Below are positions 20,601 through 31,306 of a stretch of DNA of 64,000 nt, piece by piece. Every line of letters starts with the position of its first letter. Positions within the stretch are counted from its first letter, which is position 1. The DNA comes from Peltaster fructicola (taxonomy: Eukaryota; Ascomycota; Dothideomycetes): NCBI GenBank assembly GCA_001592805.2, contig CP051141.1:496001-560000 (forward strand), written 5' to 3'. The notes under the pieces are model-generated. The model worked only from the letters and a program-made list of their open reading frames with translations, was not told the DNA's origin and made no database searches. The position numbers were made by a program, and so were the translations under genes.

Positions 20601-22531
20601 GGACAGCTCAAGTCATGGCGAGAACGACACAACGCACTCGAGACCAGGACAAAAGAGTTGCAGACCGAGGCCAATCAAGCAGGCCTCACAGCAGCCAAAC
20701 TCGCAGCAATGGAAGCCGATATGGTCAAGTTGCAAGGCAGCTACGAGGAGAGCACAACATCGATGCGAAGACTGCAAGAGGAAGAAAAGAAGCTGCGCGA
20801 AAGTCTGCGAGTCACCAGCCAAGAGCTCGAAGTCACAAGGCAGAGCAAGACTGCTTCGGAAAGCGAGAAGCTATCGTTACGCCAGCAATTGGCAGACCTG
20901 CAAGATCAACTCGAGCTTGCAAAGCGTGCTATTCCAGTCAACGGCGAACTGATGAACGGTGGTGCTGTCCAGGCGGGACAGGTCAGTGGACTGATTAACC
21001 TGGTAGCGAGCAAGAAACCGAAGCGACGCTCGGCCGGTCCAGAGCAGATCAACTCAGAACGCTTCTCTGGCACATTCAATCCCAGGCCGGTGTCCATGGC
21101 GTTCGGCGCGACTGCAGGCGGTCATGGCTCGACTCTTTCTGGCTCGACATTCAATCCAGGTCTTGATACTGTTGAGATGGAGCTGGAGAACCTGCTTGGA
21201 GACGAGGAGGGCTTGAATGACGAAGTCACGATGGGTCTCATCCGCAACTTGAAGATTCCGGCACCTGGCTCGAGTCCACCTCCTACGGACAAGGAAGTGC
21301 TGTTCCCTGCATATCTCATCAACCTTGTCACCAGCGAAATGTGGAACAATGGGTTCGTCAAGGAGAGCGAGAGATTCCTTGCAAACGTCATGCAATCAAT
21401 CCAGCAGGAGGTCATGCAGCACGACGGCGATGAAGCTATCAACCCTGGTGCATTCTGGCTCAGTAACGTCCACGAGATGCTGTCATTCGTCTTCCTCGCC
21501 GAAGACTGGTACGAGGCTCAGAAGACAGACAATTTCGAGTATGATCGACTGCTTGAGATTGTCAAGCACGATCTCGAGAGCTTGGAGTTCAACATTTACC
21601 ACACATGGATGAAGGTGTTAAAGAAGAAGCTGCACAAGATGATCGTGCCAGCTATTATTGAAAGCCAGAGTCTTCCAGGTTTCGTGACGAATGAGAACAA
21701 CCGTTTCCTCGGCAAGCTCTTGCAGTCATCGAACGCACCAGCATTCAGCATGGATAACCTCTTGTCACTGCTGAATAACGTCTTCAAGGCTATGAAGGCG
21801 TTCTACCTCGAGGAGAGCATCATCACACAGACGGTCACAGAACTGTTACGGTTGGTTGGTGTCACTGCATTCAACGATTTGCTCATGAGACGAAACTTCC
21901 TGAGCTGGAAGCGTGGACTTCAGATCAACTACAACATCACTCGCATTGAGGAATGGTGTAAGAGCCATGATATGCCGGAGGGTACACTGCAATTGGAGCA
22001 CTTGATGCAGGCCACCAAACTTCTGCAGCTGAAGAAAGCAACTCTGAATGATATCGAGATCATTCAAGATATCTGCTGGATGTGAGTGAAGCGAGAAACA
22101 CTTTTATGGAGAGATGCTGACTATTCCTTAGGCTTTCACCCAACCAGATCCAAAAACTCCTCAATCAGTACCTTGTCGCTGACTATGAACAACCCATTAA
22201 TGGCGAAATCATGAAGGCTGTCGCGAGCAGAGTCACCGATCCGAAGTCAGATGTGCTCCTGCTTCAAGCCGTAGACATGGAGGACTCCGGACCGTACGAG
22301 ATCGCTGAACCACGAGTGATCACGGCGCTGGAGACATACACACCTAGTTGGCTCCAGACACCACGACTGAAGCGGCTGGCAGAGATCGTCAGCGCACAAG
22401 CTGTAATGCAACAACAGCTCGATGCTGGCTCTGTTGGAGGAAAGCTCGAAGAAGACGGCCACTGGGCAGCAAACGGATTGAATGGCCATGTCAATGGCAA
22501 CGGTATCCACGAAGCTCTGCAAGAAGCATGA
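17657..22531 (+). CDS. MYO2: Class V myosin heavy chain
   Basis: Actin-based motor that carries vesicles and organelles to the hyphal tip. Three exons (17657-17791, 17847-22081, 22132-22531) with introns of 55 and 50 nt encode 1589 residues. An N-terminal SH3-like region (GTKAWQTDQTEGWV) precedes the motor. The P-loop is GESGAGKT (about 167-174), switch I is NDNSSRFGKY and the relay region holds LDIYGFEHFAKNSFEQFC. About six IQ motifs follow (AIMIQKNLRARYYRRRY, TSIQRVWRGAKERKK and others), then a short coiled coil, and a C-terminal DIL cargo-binding domain ending in ICWMLSPNQIQKLLNQY. The last splice junction restores the conserved DICWML segment. Length and layout match filamentous-fungal myosin V. 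Confidence 0.96.
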
Positions 22532-22847
22532 TCTGGCCGCGCAGAGGACATGAAAGTGTAATCTTTTCGCATCAAGGATGGGCGTTGATGACACTGTACT
22601 ATTGGCTCTGATATTTGTTCAACGACGGTGTAGGCATGGTGCTTTTCGAGCTCTTTAGATGTCATATACACGTCTAGACCACCTAGCAATGACATGTACC
22701 TCACTCAAGCTGATAGCTGTAGTGCAAGGTGTGATTGAATACTGAGATCTCATCTGTTGGTTCAGGAGATAAAATATGGCAGTCCAACCAATCGTTCAAT
22801 GTTGATTAGTGTACATGGTATAGATACAGTAGCAACACCCATCGCCG
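22532..22847. other. Convergent 3' region between myosin V and SNT1
   Basis: About 315 bp that should contain two 3' UTRs. Nothing else is recognised. Confidence 0.45.
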
Positions 22848-25800
22848 TTACCGCCTGTTTGTTGGTAGATTAGAAGCTCCAAATCCGCCTCCAAGGGGTG
22901 TGCGTCTAGCGCCAGACATGTAGGCATCATCATGTCGTCGTCGCGCTTCGTCAGCCTGGTCTTGCTCACGGTAGTGTCCAGTGCTGCGCAGGCGCTCCTC
23001 CTCATGCTGCATTGCTATATGCGCTTCTCGTATCGATTGTTCTCGCATGTTCATACCGCTATCATGTCGGCCGGACTCATACCCGCTGTACGCTGTATGA
23101 ATTCGCTGAGGTGGCATCGGTGCACGATATGAGTGGTCTTGCTCGTATTGTCGTGGCTCAGGTGCGCGGCCACCCTCTCGTCGTCGCTCGACATCTTCGT
23201 CTCGTGAGAAACGCCATTCGCGATCACGTTCACGGAAGAATTGTCCGGATGGCCGCTCGTCTCGACTTGATACTCGTTGGTGCATAGCAGGATAGCCTGG
23301 AGTCAGAGAAGAAGAGTGAGCAGGATGATCGTGAGCTGGTGCTTGCGAGGATGGCGTCTGTGCGAACGGCGGCGGGCCTTGTTGTTGCTGCTGATACATG
23401 CTCGATTGTGGCAAGCTGGCTGTGTACGGTGGACGATGAGGTTCAGCTGTTGGTAACGAAGGTGTCCGAGAGTGTTGCAGACCTCCGAGTGGTGGAGGCG
23501 AAGGATTGGCACGATTCGGCGTGCCGAGTGAGCCAAGCATACTAGAATGGTAAGGCTGAAATGGTGGACGACCGCCGCGTTCATACGATGGACCCGCCGG
23601 TGGTGTGTGAGTGCCATGAGCGGAACTTCGGGCCGGCCAGTCATGCTTTGGAGGGATGCTAGACTGTATACCACTCGATGATGCTGATAGAGGTTCTTGC
23701 TTCAGCGCAGATGATACAGGAGGTGCTGCCAAAGAGGAGCGAGCGTACTGAGGCTGCCCAGGAGCATTGTAAGGTTGGCTGACATTACCAAACGCAGGCG
23801 GAGGCACTCCGCCATGTTGTGCGGGCGAGCCATGGCGAGGTATCGCGGCAGCAGTAGGTACTTCCATGCTGTTTCGCTTAGCTGGTTTAGGGTCCTCAGT
23901 GTCGTTGAGCAAAGACATGACATTGGAGCGTTTTGGTGGGTCTGCTGGCTGCGAAGGCTGCAGGAATGTTGCGCTTGAGCCAATGCTTGTTCGTGAATCC
24001 TCGCGCTTTGGTGGTTGAGGCGCCACAGCATGCTGAGTAGAATATCTGAGAGAATCATATGCGCGAGAGGTTGATGAGCCGCCTTTCGATCCAAAGAAGC
24101 TTCCCATCGGCGGTGGACTTGGACGTGCGTCCAATTGCTTGCGGTCAATGTGGAGCAGAGCAGGCTGTGAGGCTGGAGAGTGCTGTAGAGATCCGAGCGG
24201 GCCACGAGGCTGCGAAAAGTCCATGCGGTCGCCGGAGTACTGGCCTTGCATTTGAATAGCTTGCTTCTGCTGGTCTAACAGACTCTGGATATAGCCTGAG
24301 TCTGGTCCAGGCCTGCTTGGCTGTGCGGTGGGAGTGCCGAGTGGTGGCATGTATGATGGCGCTGCACTCAGACTAGATCGTCCCTCAGCTCGTGGGTCCG
24401 AGAAGATACTCATTCGAGGCTGGAACTGTCGTGTAGGGACGCTGGGAGCTAACGTGGGTGTGCCAGAAGTGTCAGACTGCCCACGATCTGCTTGTAATGC
24501 CGGCTGATATTGAGGACGCATGCCGAACTGAGGTGGTGAGCCATGCTGTTTGATGGACGCACGAGATCCAATGCCGTCATCGATATCCATGGCATCTCCG
24601 TGCTGAACCAATGATCGGGGCGCTGTAGGAGGCTGATCGTATTTGCGTTTGGTGATGGGAGTTGGAACAGGAGGTGCGCCGATGTCCTCTCCACGCTGCT
24701 TGCGAGCGTTGGCAGCCAATGCGTCGCGCTCGAGATCAGGTCGATTTTCTACTTGCCGACTGTAATGATTCTTGATCATGGTCTGTGACTTGGTACCCAT
24801 GTGGAGTGCTATGGCCGCGAAGTCAGTACCAAAGTGTTTGATGTACTTGTTGAAGTCGTTCTGTTCTGGTACAGACCAATAGCTTGATGTATTTGACTTC
24901 GCAGATTGTCCCTGCAATGGAGGTCGCATCCTGTTAGGATCATCGAGCTGTCGTGCCATGTATGGATCTCCACCAAATGGTGCTTGCGACTCATTGGGGA
25001 GAGCAGGACGACCTGCAGAGAAGCCTGTGAGCAGGCTGGCCTCTTCCAGTCTTGCGGACATTTCACTCTCTTTGACGTGAGTCTGTTGGACCGATCGACC
25101 ATCCGGTGATAGATTTGGTGCAGCTGCGAGGGAGGCCAAAGGCTGAGCGCCCTTTGGCTTACGACTAGCCTGAGCGCCAGCAGCTCGTCGTCGTTTCACA
25201 GGCTTATCAGGATCTTGTCCATCTTTGCCAGTATTAGGACGTTTTGCAGGCGATTGGCCTGCGAGTATTGCCTTGTTCTCCGTCTCTCGCTCCGCAAAGG
25301 TCGTCGGTGCTGCAGCACGTTTGGGACGTCCATTGTCATTAGTTGCCACAGGGCCTTCGTCGGCTCTTGCAAGGTCCGCCATGGCAGCAGCGCCTTTGCT
25401 TCGTGGACCTTTGGGACCGCCACCTCGACCACGTCTAACACCCTTAAAGCGACGTGCCTTCGCATCGCGAAATCGGCCATCCCATTTGTTTGCATAGTAG
25501 TGACGAATGCAGTCTTTCGGCTCGCGGCCAGGAAGCAGAGAAGCTATCTCACTCCACTTCTTAGGCGTCTCCTTGAACGCAGCGACAAAGATCTGTTGTT
25601 CCTGGTCTGTGAAGTCATCAGGAGCAGGCTCATATGCAAAGACTACTGTCAGTGTCTCAGGTTCGCACAATGTGTTGTTGTCAATGAACAGTGATCGCTG
25701 AAATTCCTTTGCGCTGAGCTGATCTGGCACAATGGCTTCTTTCTCCATGTCGGCTTGGGTCTTCTTGGCCTCTCGATCAGCTTTCTCTTGCTCGATTCTG

Positions 25801-28208
25801 GCCATTTCTTTGGACTCTTTCAAGACTTGCTCAATTTCGTACTCGCTGCTGAACTTGTGAAGTCTTCGACCTTCGACGATCGGGTTGAGACTTGCACTCA
25901 AAGGCGGCTCTGGTTCCGGTCCGGGCTCGAAAGATGCCTGTCGTTCCATTCGCTCCTGCTCTTCGCGCTCGTAGTCGAGCTCTTCGCACTCTACGCGCCA
26001 GCGTCGATAGTAGTCAGCGAAGTCAGCCTCGAGTTTGCTATCGCTATCACACGCCGTGCTGAGCTCGTTCTTAAGTGCAGAAGTCATGTCGTCTTGTGCT
26101 GCCTCATACAGTATCTGCCCTTGCTTGTACTCCTCAGTCTCATCGAATGCCATTTGACTGTCCTTTAGTATGAACGGCAGGGTGACAACATCAGGACTGG
26201 GTCGGCGTATTCTTCTAGCGACTTCAGGCTCATCAGCATCATGGATCATGACAGAAGTGTCTTCCTCGCCCTGAGGCGTGAGCAGATCAGCCCCTTCTTC
26301 GCTCTCCGACGACTGGGCTGCAGGAGGCACTGATCGTTCGATGTGTCGTGGTGGCTCGTCAACGTCCATTTCGATCTCGCGGGAATTAAACTTCTCTACA
26401 TCTTTCATGGTTATGCGTGGAACTCGAGCCAGGTTTTCCAGCGGTGTGGTTGCTCGGTAGCGTTGGAGGCTCAAGTCGATCAGCTTAGCCTCGAGTTCTC
26501 TTCTCTGCCTCACAAATTTGGCCTTGAAGAGAGCAAGATCTTGGTCCTCAATCTCATCGTCGTCAGTCGTCGAGAGCGAGTCGTCAGCAGCATCAATAGT
26601 TTCCTGTTCGGCTTCCATCTCACTACTGGGTTTACCAAAGAATGACTGCTGGACTGGAGCCTTTGCTGGTTGTGGTGCAGGGTCAAGCTCCATCTTGTCG
26701 TCTCTCTGCGGAGCAGCGGTGCGTGGCGCCTCAAATTTCGAGTCACGAGCTCTACTACTGTCAACACCGAAGTCCTGTCGATTGACAGCTGGTTCTTCTC
26801 TTCGCCATTGGTTCCAACCTCGTCCAGGCGCAGATTGTGGCCCTCGTACACCAGGTGGTGCGCTCCTATCATTGGTCCGCACACTTATGGGCACTCGTGG
26901 TGCTGATGGTGGTGCTCGATCAGCCTTCGGTGCGGTGGGTGCAGCCGCAAAGGTTATCTCGGGTGAGTGACTGAGCGCATGACCTCGAGGACCTGTCGGC
27001 GCTGTGGGAGGTGGAGATCGAGAGCGTGTCATGGTGAGTGGTGCAGCGGTGAACGATAGCCTTGGCGAAACCGAAGGTTGAGAAAGTGCCCGATCTGCTT
27101 TCGGGCCAGTAGGCGCTGCAATGACACCAGGTCGGGAGGTCGCATGCATTGTAGGCGATACAGGTGCTGCTCTTGGTTGTGTCGGTGCCTGAATACTACC
27201 TCCATCCCATGGTCGCGCCGACCGAGACTGTGCGTCGCTCTCGGCTCTTGGTGCCCTCGGCGCAGCAGGTGGTGCATCAGCAGTCGCCGCTCGTGGTGCT
27301 GTGGGTATCAGAGGCGACTTCTGGACGTTCTCTGACGGTGTTGCTATGCTGGTGGGTGCAGCCACAGGCTTTGCCTCCGGAGGCTTTGGTATGTTCTGTG
27401 GTGCAGCATGCAAAACGGTGAATGCAGGAACAGGCGGCGGTTGTGTTGGAGGCGATGACGCACGAGAGTTGTATCGATTGTTGGTGTTCTCTACGCGCGC
27501 ATTGATGTAGCCAGGGATTTCGGATTCTCGCCTACCAGGCACAGCCGAGCTTGGTGTCATGGCTGGTCGTCTACTTGGCGATTCTATCGCGTCTTCGATC
27601 AGTGCCAAGCGATCAGGATTGACCAGTGCAGCTGGCGAAGGACCTGTATCGATTTGACGTAGCTCTGGTCGCTGAGGATCTCTGCGTGTGCGGTCGAGCT
27701 CGCGATCTCGGTCTGGCCATCTTGGCTCCTCACGACGCGGATATGGTCTTTCATCACGTCGATCGGGCGATCGGTCCTCCCTGCGATAGAAAGGAGGTGA
27801 GCGATCTCGTGGTGAGCGGTCCCTGGGAAACAAATCGCGGTCATCTGGAAACCTTCCTCGGCCACCTCGACCGCCTCGAAACCCTCCATCACCACGTCCG
27901 CGGCCGAATCCGCCTCTAAAGGAAGGTGATTCGTATGGAGCTCCAGCACTCAAAGGTCCGTCACGCGAATTTCGTCGCGCTCGTACTGGTTCATCGCGCA
28001 GGTCTCTGGGCGAGAAGTCGCGTGGCTCTCTGAAGCTGTTTCGCGCACCTAATGGCGGCGCATCTCTAAGTTGAGGAGGTGCATCTCTGAAATCGCGACC
28101 GCCGCGACCTCGTGGTGCATCATGGTAAGACCCTCGTCTATCTCCGCTCCATCGAGGCGGCGACGCTCGTCGTTCTCCACGGAAATCATTAGGAGGATAC
28201 CGCGACAT
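22848..28208 (-). CDS. SNT1: Snt1-like SANT-domain corepressor (Set3 complex scaffold)
   Basis: A single open frame of 1786 residues. Two SANT/Myb-like domains are visible. The first, about residues 863-905, has FTDQEQQIFVAAF, KKWSEIASLLPGR and CIRHYYANKW. The second, about 1107-1152, has YWSVPEQNDFNKYIKHFG, IALHMGTKSQ and IKNHYSRQV. This pairing and spacing is that of Snt1 and its animal relatives NCoR/SMRT, which scaffold a histone deacetylase complex. The rest is low complexity: an Arg/Asp/Gly-rich N-terminus, Pro/Ala-rich blocks, an acidic Glu-rich region before the first SANT domain, and a Gln/Pro/Ser-rich C-terminus. A degenerate unit with TGPKADRALS and PTAPKADRAP recurs near residues 360-440. 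The start ATG gives MSRYPPNDFRGERR. Confidence 0.85.
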   Translation of the reverse strand: MSRYPPNDFRGERRASPPRWSGDRRGSYHDAPRGRGGRDFRDAPPQLRDAPPLGARNSFREPRDFSPRDLRDEPVRARRNSRDGPLSAGAPYESPSFRGGFGRGRGDGGFRGGRGGRGRFPDDRDLFPRDRSPRDRSPPFYRREDRSPDRRDERPYPRREEPRWPDRDRELDRTRRDPQRPELRQIDTGPSPAALVNPDRLALIEDAIESPSRRPAMTPSSAVPGRRESEIPGYINARVENTNNRYNSRASSPPTQPPPVPAFTVLHAAPQNIPKPPEAKPVAAPTSIATPSENVQKSPLIPTAPRAATADAPPAAPRAPRAESDAQSRSARPWDGGSIQAPTQPRAAPVSPTMHATSRPGVIAAPTGPKADRALSQPSVSPRLSFTAAPLTMTRSRSPPPTAPTGPRGHALSHSPEITFAAAPTAPKADRAPPSAPRVPISVRTNDRSAPPGVRGPQSAPGRGWNQWRREEPAVNRQDFGVDSSRARDSKFEAPRTAAPQRDDKMELDPAPQPAKAPVQQSFFGKPSSEMEAEQETIDAADDSLSTTDDDEIEDQDLALFKAKFVRQRRELEAKLIDLSLQRYRATTPLENLARVPRITMKDVEKFNSREIEMDVDEPPRHIERSVPPAAQSSESEEGADLLTPQGEEDTSVMIHDADEPEVARRIRRPSPDVVTLPFILKDSQMAFDETEEYKQGQILYEAAQDDMTSALKNELSTACDSDSKLEADFADYYRRWRVECEELDYEREEQERMERQASFEPGPEPEPPLSASLNPIVEGRRLHKFSSEYEIEQVLKESKEMARIEQEKADREAKKTQADMEKEAIVPDQLSAKEFQRSLFIDNNTLCEPETLTVVFAYEPAPDDFTDQEQQIFVAAFKETPKKWSEIASLLPGREPKDCIRHYYANKWDGRFRDAKARRFKGVRRGRGGGPKGPRSKGAAAMADLARADEGPVATNDNGRPKRAAAPTTFAERETENKAILAGQSPAKRPNTGKDGQDPDKPVKRRRAAGAQASRKPKGAQPLASLAAAPNLSPDGRSVQQTHVKESEMSARLEEASLLTGFSAGRPALPNESQAPFGGDPYMARQLDDPNRMRPPLQGQSAKSNTSSYWSVPEQNDFNKYIKHFGTDFAAIALHMGTKSQTMIKNHYSRQVENRPDLERDALAANARKQRGEDIGAPPVPTPITKRKYDQPPTAPRSLVQHGDAMDIDDGIGSRASIKQHGSPPQFGMRPQYQPALQADRGQSDTSGTPTLAPSVPTRQFQPRMSIFSDPRAEGRSSLSAAPSYMPPLGTPTAQPSRPGPDSGYIQSLLDQQKQAIQMQGQYSGDRMDFSQPRGPLGSLQHSPASQPALLHIDRKQLDARPSPPPMGSFFGSKGGSSTSRAYDSLRYSTQHAVAPQPPKREDSRTSIGSSATFLQPSQPADPPKRSNVMSLLNDTEDPKPAKRNSMEVPTAAAIPRHGSPAQHGGVPPPAFGNVSQPYNAPGQPQYARSSLAAPPVSSALKQEPLSASSSGIQSSIPPKHDWPARSSAHGTHTPPAGPSYERGGRPPFQPYHSSMLGSLGTPNRANPSPPPLGGLQHSRTPSLPTAEPHRPPYTASLPQSSMYQQQQQGPPPFAQTPSSQAPAHDHPAHSSSLTPGYPAMHQRVSSRDERPSGQFFRERDREWRFSRDEDVERRREGGRAPEPRQYEQDHSYRAPMPPQRIHTAYSGYESGRHDSGMNMREQSIREAHIAMQHEEERLRSTGHYREQDQADEARRRHDDAYMSGARRTPLGGGFGASNLPTNRR

Positions 28209-29684
28209 GGCTGAGAAGATGTGATCTCGATGCCAATAGCCTGTCGCGGCTGTGATATCTGTGTGCGCAATTCGAGCTGCAGGCGGACTCGTGATGTATG
28301 TACAGATGTTGTGGATTGCCTTCCGTAGATCTGGATGCTGGCGTCAAACGATCCACGCTAGCTGAACTGAAGCTAGCGCAAACCTAGGAGATTAGCCGAT
28401 CTCCTGTGAAGCGTGTGCGTCTTCAGCCTGTATGAATTTGCAGGCAGTGAACAGCTTGCCCTGGACGCCCTCGAAATGCTGAAAACAGGTCCTCCGAGAC
28501 AGCGAAGTATGTGTCCAAAGCAGTCACTAGAGCGACCCGAACTCGATTTTGCGGGACAAAAGGCGAAGGTGACACGTCTGGGATGATCGCCGAACGTCTC
28601 GCTGTGCCTCGCGGTCTCGGTATCACTGGCGGAGCTCCGGCGGCTGTTCAAAATGATCCAAAGATGTCAAAGGAGTGTCAAAGAATGAAAAAGGCTCGAT
28701 CTTGGCGTGTACAGGATGAAGAGAGGAATGGTGGTGTGCTGTCTCGAGGTTGATGTGAGTGATAAAAGGTGCCAACGCCTCTAACGTGGGTTGAGGCCAA
28801 TCCTCTAGGCTAGGGCCTGCACCATCAAAGTCGGGAAGGACAACAGCAAAGAGGAACGGGAGGCGATGGGGATGAAGAGAACAACAGTAGGGAACCACGA
28901 ATCAGAAATCATTGTCAGCGTCCAGATAATTGCGACGACGCTACGCTTCCAGCACAAGCAAATCATCCAATCGATGGCGCATCTGTAGATCCTGGACAGC
29001 CAGCAGCCAGGGGTGCTTGCATATGCATCATCATCATGCACACCTGCGGCCTTCCCGCACCCTCAAGCCACAGCAGCCCCGACCTGACGAGGAGCTGGAA
29101 CAGCCGAAGAATCTTGATCGAAATTGGTTTAGGAAGCTGTGCATAGCGCGAACCGAATACACTTATTCTGGATGAAACCCTTTTGGCATCAGGCTGTCAC
29201 TGCACACACTGTGGCTGCAGCATCGACGGCTCCTCCAAGAACTGTCGGCAGACGCTTTCATAGACTTTATGATGTGTCAAATGGGTCAGCAAAAGCACAT
29301 CTGCAATCATCCTGGCATGCACAGAGAGGGGCGCATACCGCGTGAAGATTCATGCATTCTTAGCGTACCTGTTGTGGGTTCGACTAGACAGAGTTTACCG
29401 CAGGATCGTACGTACATGTTTGTGATGCCATAGGCCCTTGTCCGTAGGTTTCGTCTTGAGTTGGAGGACTACCCGAGTTGCAGTGCTATATTACTCAAGA
29501 ACAATCCACGACCTCGATCATATACGAGCTATTGCTGCTGCACTTGAAAAGGGCGGACAGACGTCGTTGATGTGCCGCATATGAGGTAAGGTGAACAAAG
29601 TTCGAAATTTCTTCAACTGAGCTTCTCCTACCTATCCTAACCGGCTCGAATTTGCGTCTGCCAACTGGCCTCAGCGTAGTCGAG
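28209..29684. other. Long divergent intergenic region between SNT1 and DYS1
   Basis: About 1.5 kb with no convincing gene. Several 60-90 codon frames exist on both strands without recognisable domains or good splice signals. It should hold two promoters, and long 5' UTRs are likely. Confidence 0.45.
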
Positions 29685-30840
29685 ATGTCATCTGCACAAG
29701 ATGACAGTGTAGCACGAGATGCAGTGTTGGTACAGTCTGCTCCAGTAGCATCCGAAGCCGTGCCGGTCAAAGGCATCGACTTCAATGACTTCAGAGGACG
29801 AGATGTCACAGTTGCAGATCTTATGGCAAGCATGTCAACTACTGGCTTCCAAGCGAGCAATATTGGTCAGGCAGTGAAGATCATCAATGATATGGTGAGC
29901 AGTGGAGTGCCGATGTTCTATTAGCTGATCCTGTTGTAGAGAGCATGGCGAGATCCTGAGACGAATGCTGGGACAACGATCTTTCTCGGCTATACATCCA
30001 ACCTGATCTCATCTGGCTTGCGAGAGACGCTTCGATGGCTCGTCGAACACAAACATGTGTCCGCCATCGTGACTACTGCTGGTGGAGTCGAAGAAGACCT
30101 GATCAAGTGTCTGGCGCCGACATTCCTTGGCTCTTTCTCGACACCTGGAGCGTCTTTGCGCAAGCAGGGCATGAATCGTATCGGTAATCTGGTGGTACCG
30201 AACAGCAACTACTGTGCGTTCGAGGACTGGGTCGTGCCGATTCTCGACAAGATGCTCGAAGAGCAGGAAGCCAGCAAGAAGACCAAGGAACCAATGCATT
30301 GGACACCAAGCAAGGTCATCGCCAGGCTCGGACGTGAGATCAACGATGAGCGATCTGTGTATCATTGGGCATACAAGAACGACATCCCAGTGTTTTGTCC
30401 TGCCTTGACGGATGGCAGCTTGGGTGACATGCTGTACTTCCACACCTTCAAGTCCTCTCCCGAGCAGCTGAGGATCGATATCGTCGAAGACATCAGGCGC
30501 ATCAACACTATGGCCGTCCGAGCGAAGCGTGCAGGTATGATCATACTCGGTGGCGGCGTGGTCAAGCACCACATCGCGAATGCTTGCTTGATGCGCAACG
30601 GCGCCGAGAGCGCGGTGTACATCAACACAGCACAGGAATTCGATGGCTCAGATGCTGGCGCTCGACCTGACGAGGCTGTGAGCTGGGGCAAGATCAAGAC
30701 TGATGCTGAGAGTGTCAAGGTATGCTCCGAAGCGTCTCACTGCATGATAGCTGACAATCGCATAGATCTATGCAGAGGCCACTACGGTCTTTCCGCTGAT
30801 TGTCGCAGCGACCTTCGCGAAGCCGAGCGGCCAGACATGA
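29685..30840 (+). CDS. DYS1: Deoxyhypusine synthase
   Basis: Transfers the aminobutyl group of spermidine to one lysine of eIF5A, the first step in making hypusine; NAD is the cofactor. Three exons (29685-29894, 29940-30719, 30766-30840) with introns of 45 and 46 nt give 354 residues, the family length. Seen in order are [59 protein letters not shown] and [13 protein letters not shown], which holds the catalytic lysine. The last exon adds [17 protein letters not shown], a conserved C-terminus that would be lost without the second splice. The first ATG in frame (MSSAQDDSV) was chosen; the upstream frame starts only at a non-ATG codon. Confidence 0.95.
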
Positions 30841-31306
30841 TGGCAAGCGATACAGCAAACACTGCAGCTGCACTGCATGAGTATGTCATCACACAATGCG
30901 TTGAAACAAGGACTGACGCACGTCAATGCAGGCATCTTGCCTGCAACCAATTCTCGAAAGAGACGTGCTTTCTCCAGCACGAGCAAAGCCACTACCAAAC
31001 GGGCGCCACGCAAATAGTGGGGCCTTGATTAGTTGTGAACCCTGCCTATTACACCTCCGACAAGGTCGTCGTACAGCACGCATACGTCTGTCACAACAAC
31101 AAATCTTAGCGATAGCCTCTTCACCACGTAAGCGCTTCGCACGAACAGAGGCTTTATCTACGAGAAGGAATCATCGAACAGAACAAGAACGAATACGCAA
31201 CCACACATTGCACTGCAGCAGTGAATACTCAGTCAGAACGAGTCACATGCTTGCTAGTGAGATGCTGCCTTGAGGCCTGCAGGTTCTCAAAAGTCACTTA
31301 ATCATT
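30841..31306. other. Spacer between DYS1 and the MATH-MORN-RING gene
   Basis: About 465 bp between genes in tandem orientation, with no coding signal. It should hold the DYS1 3' UTR and the promoter of the next gene. Confidence 0.45.

Noticed and set aside
25755-26168. 137-codon plus-strand frame antisense to SNT1, Leu/Ser rich
   Set aside because: Antisense of the Glu/Lys-rich coiled region of Snt1; hydrophobicity is a by-product.
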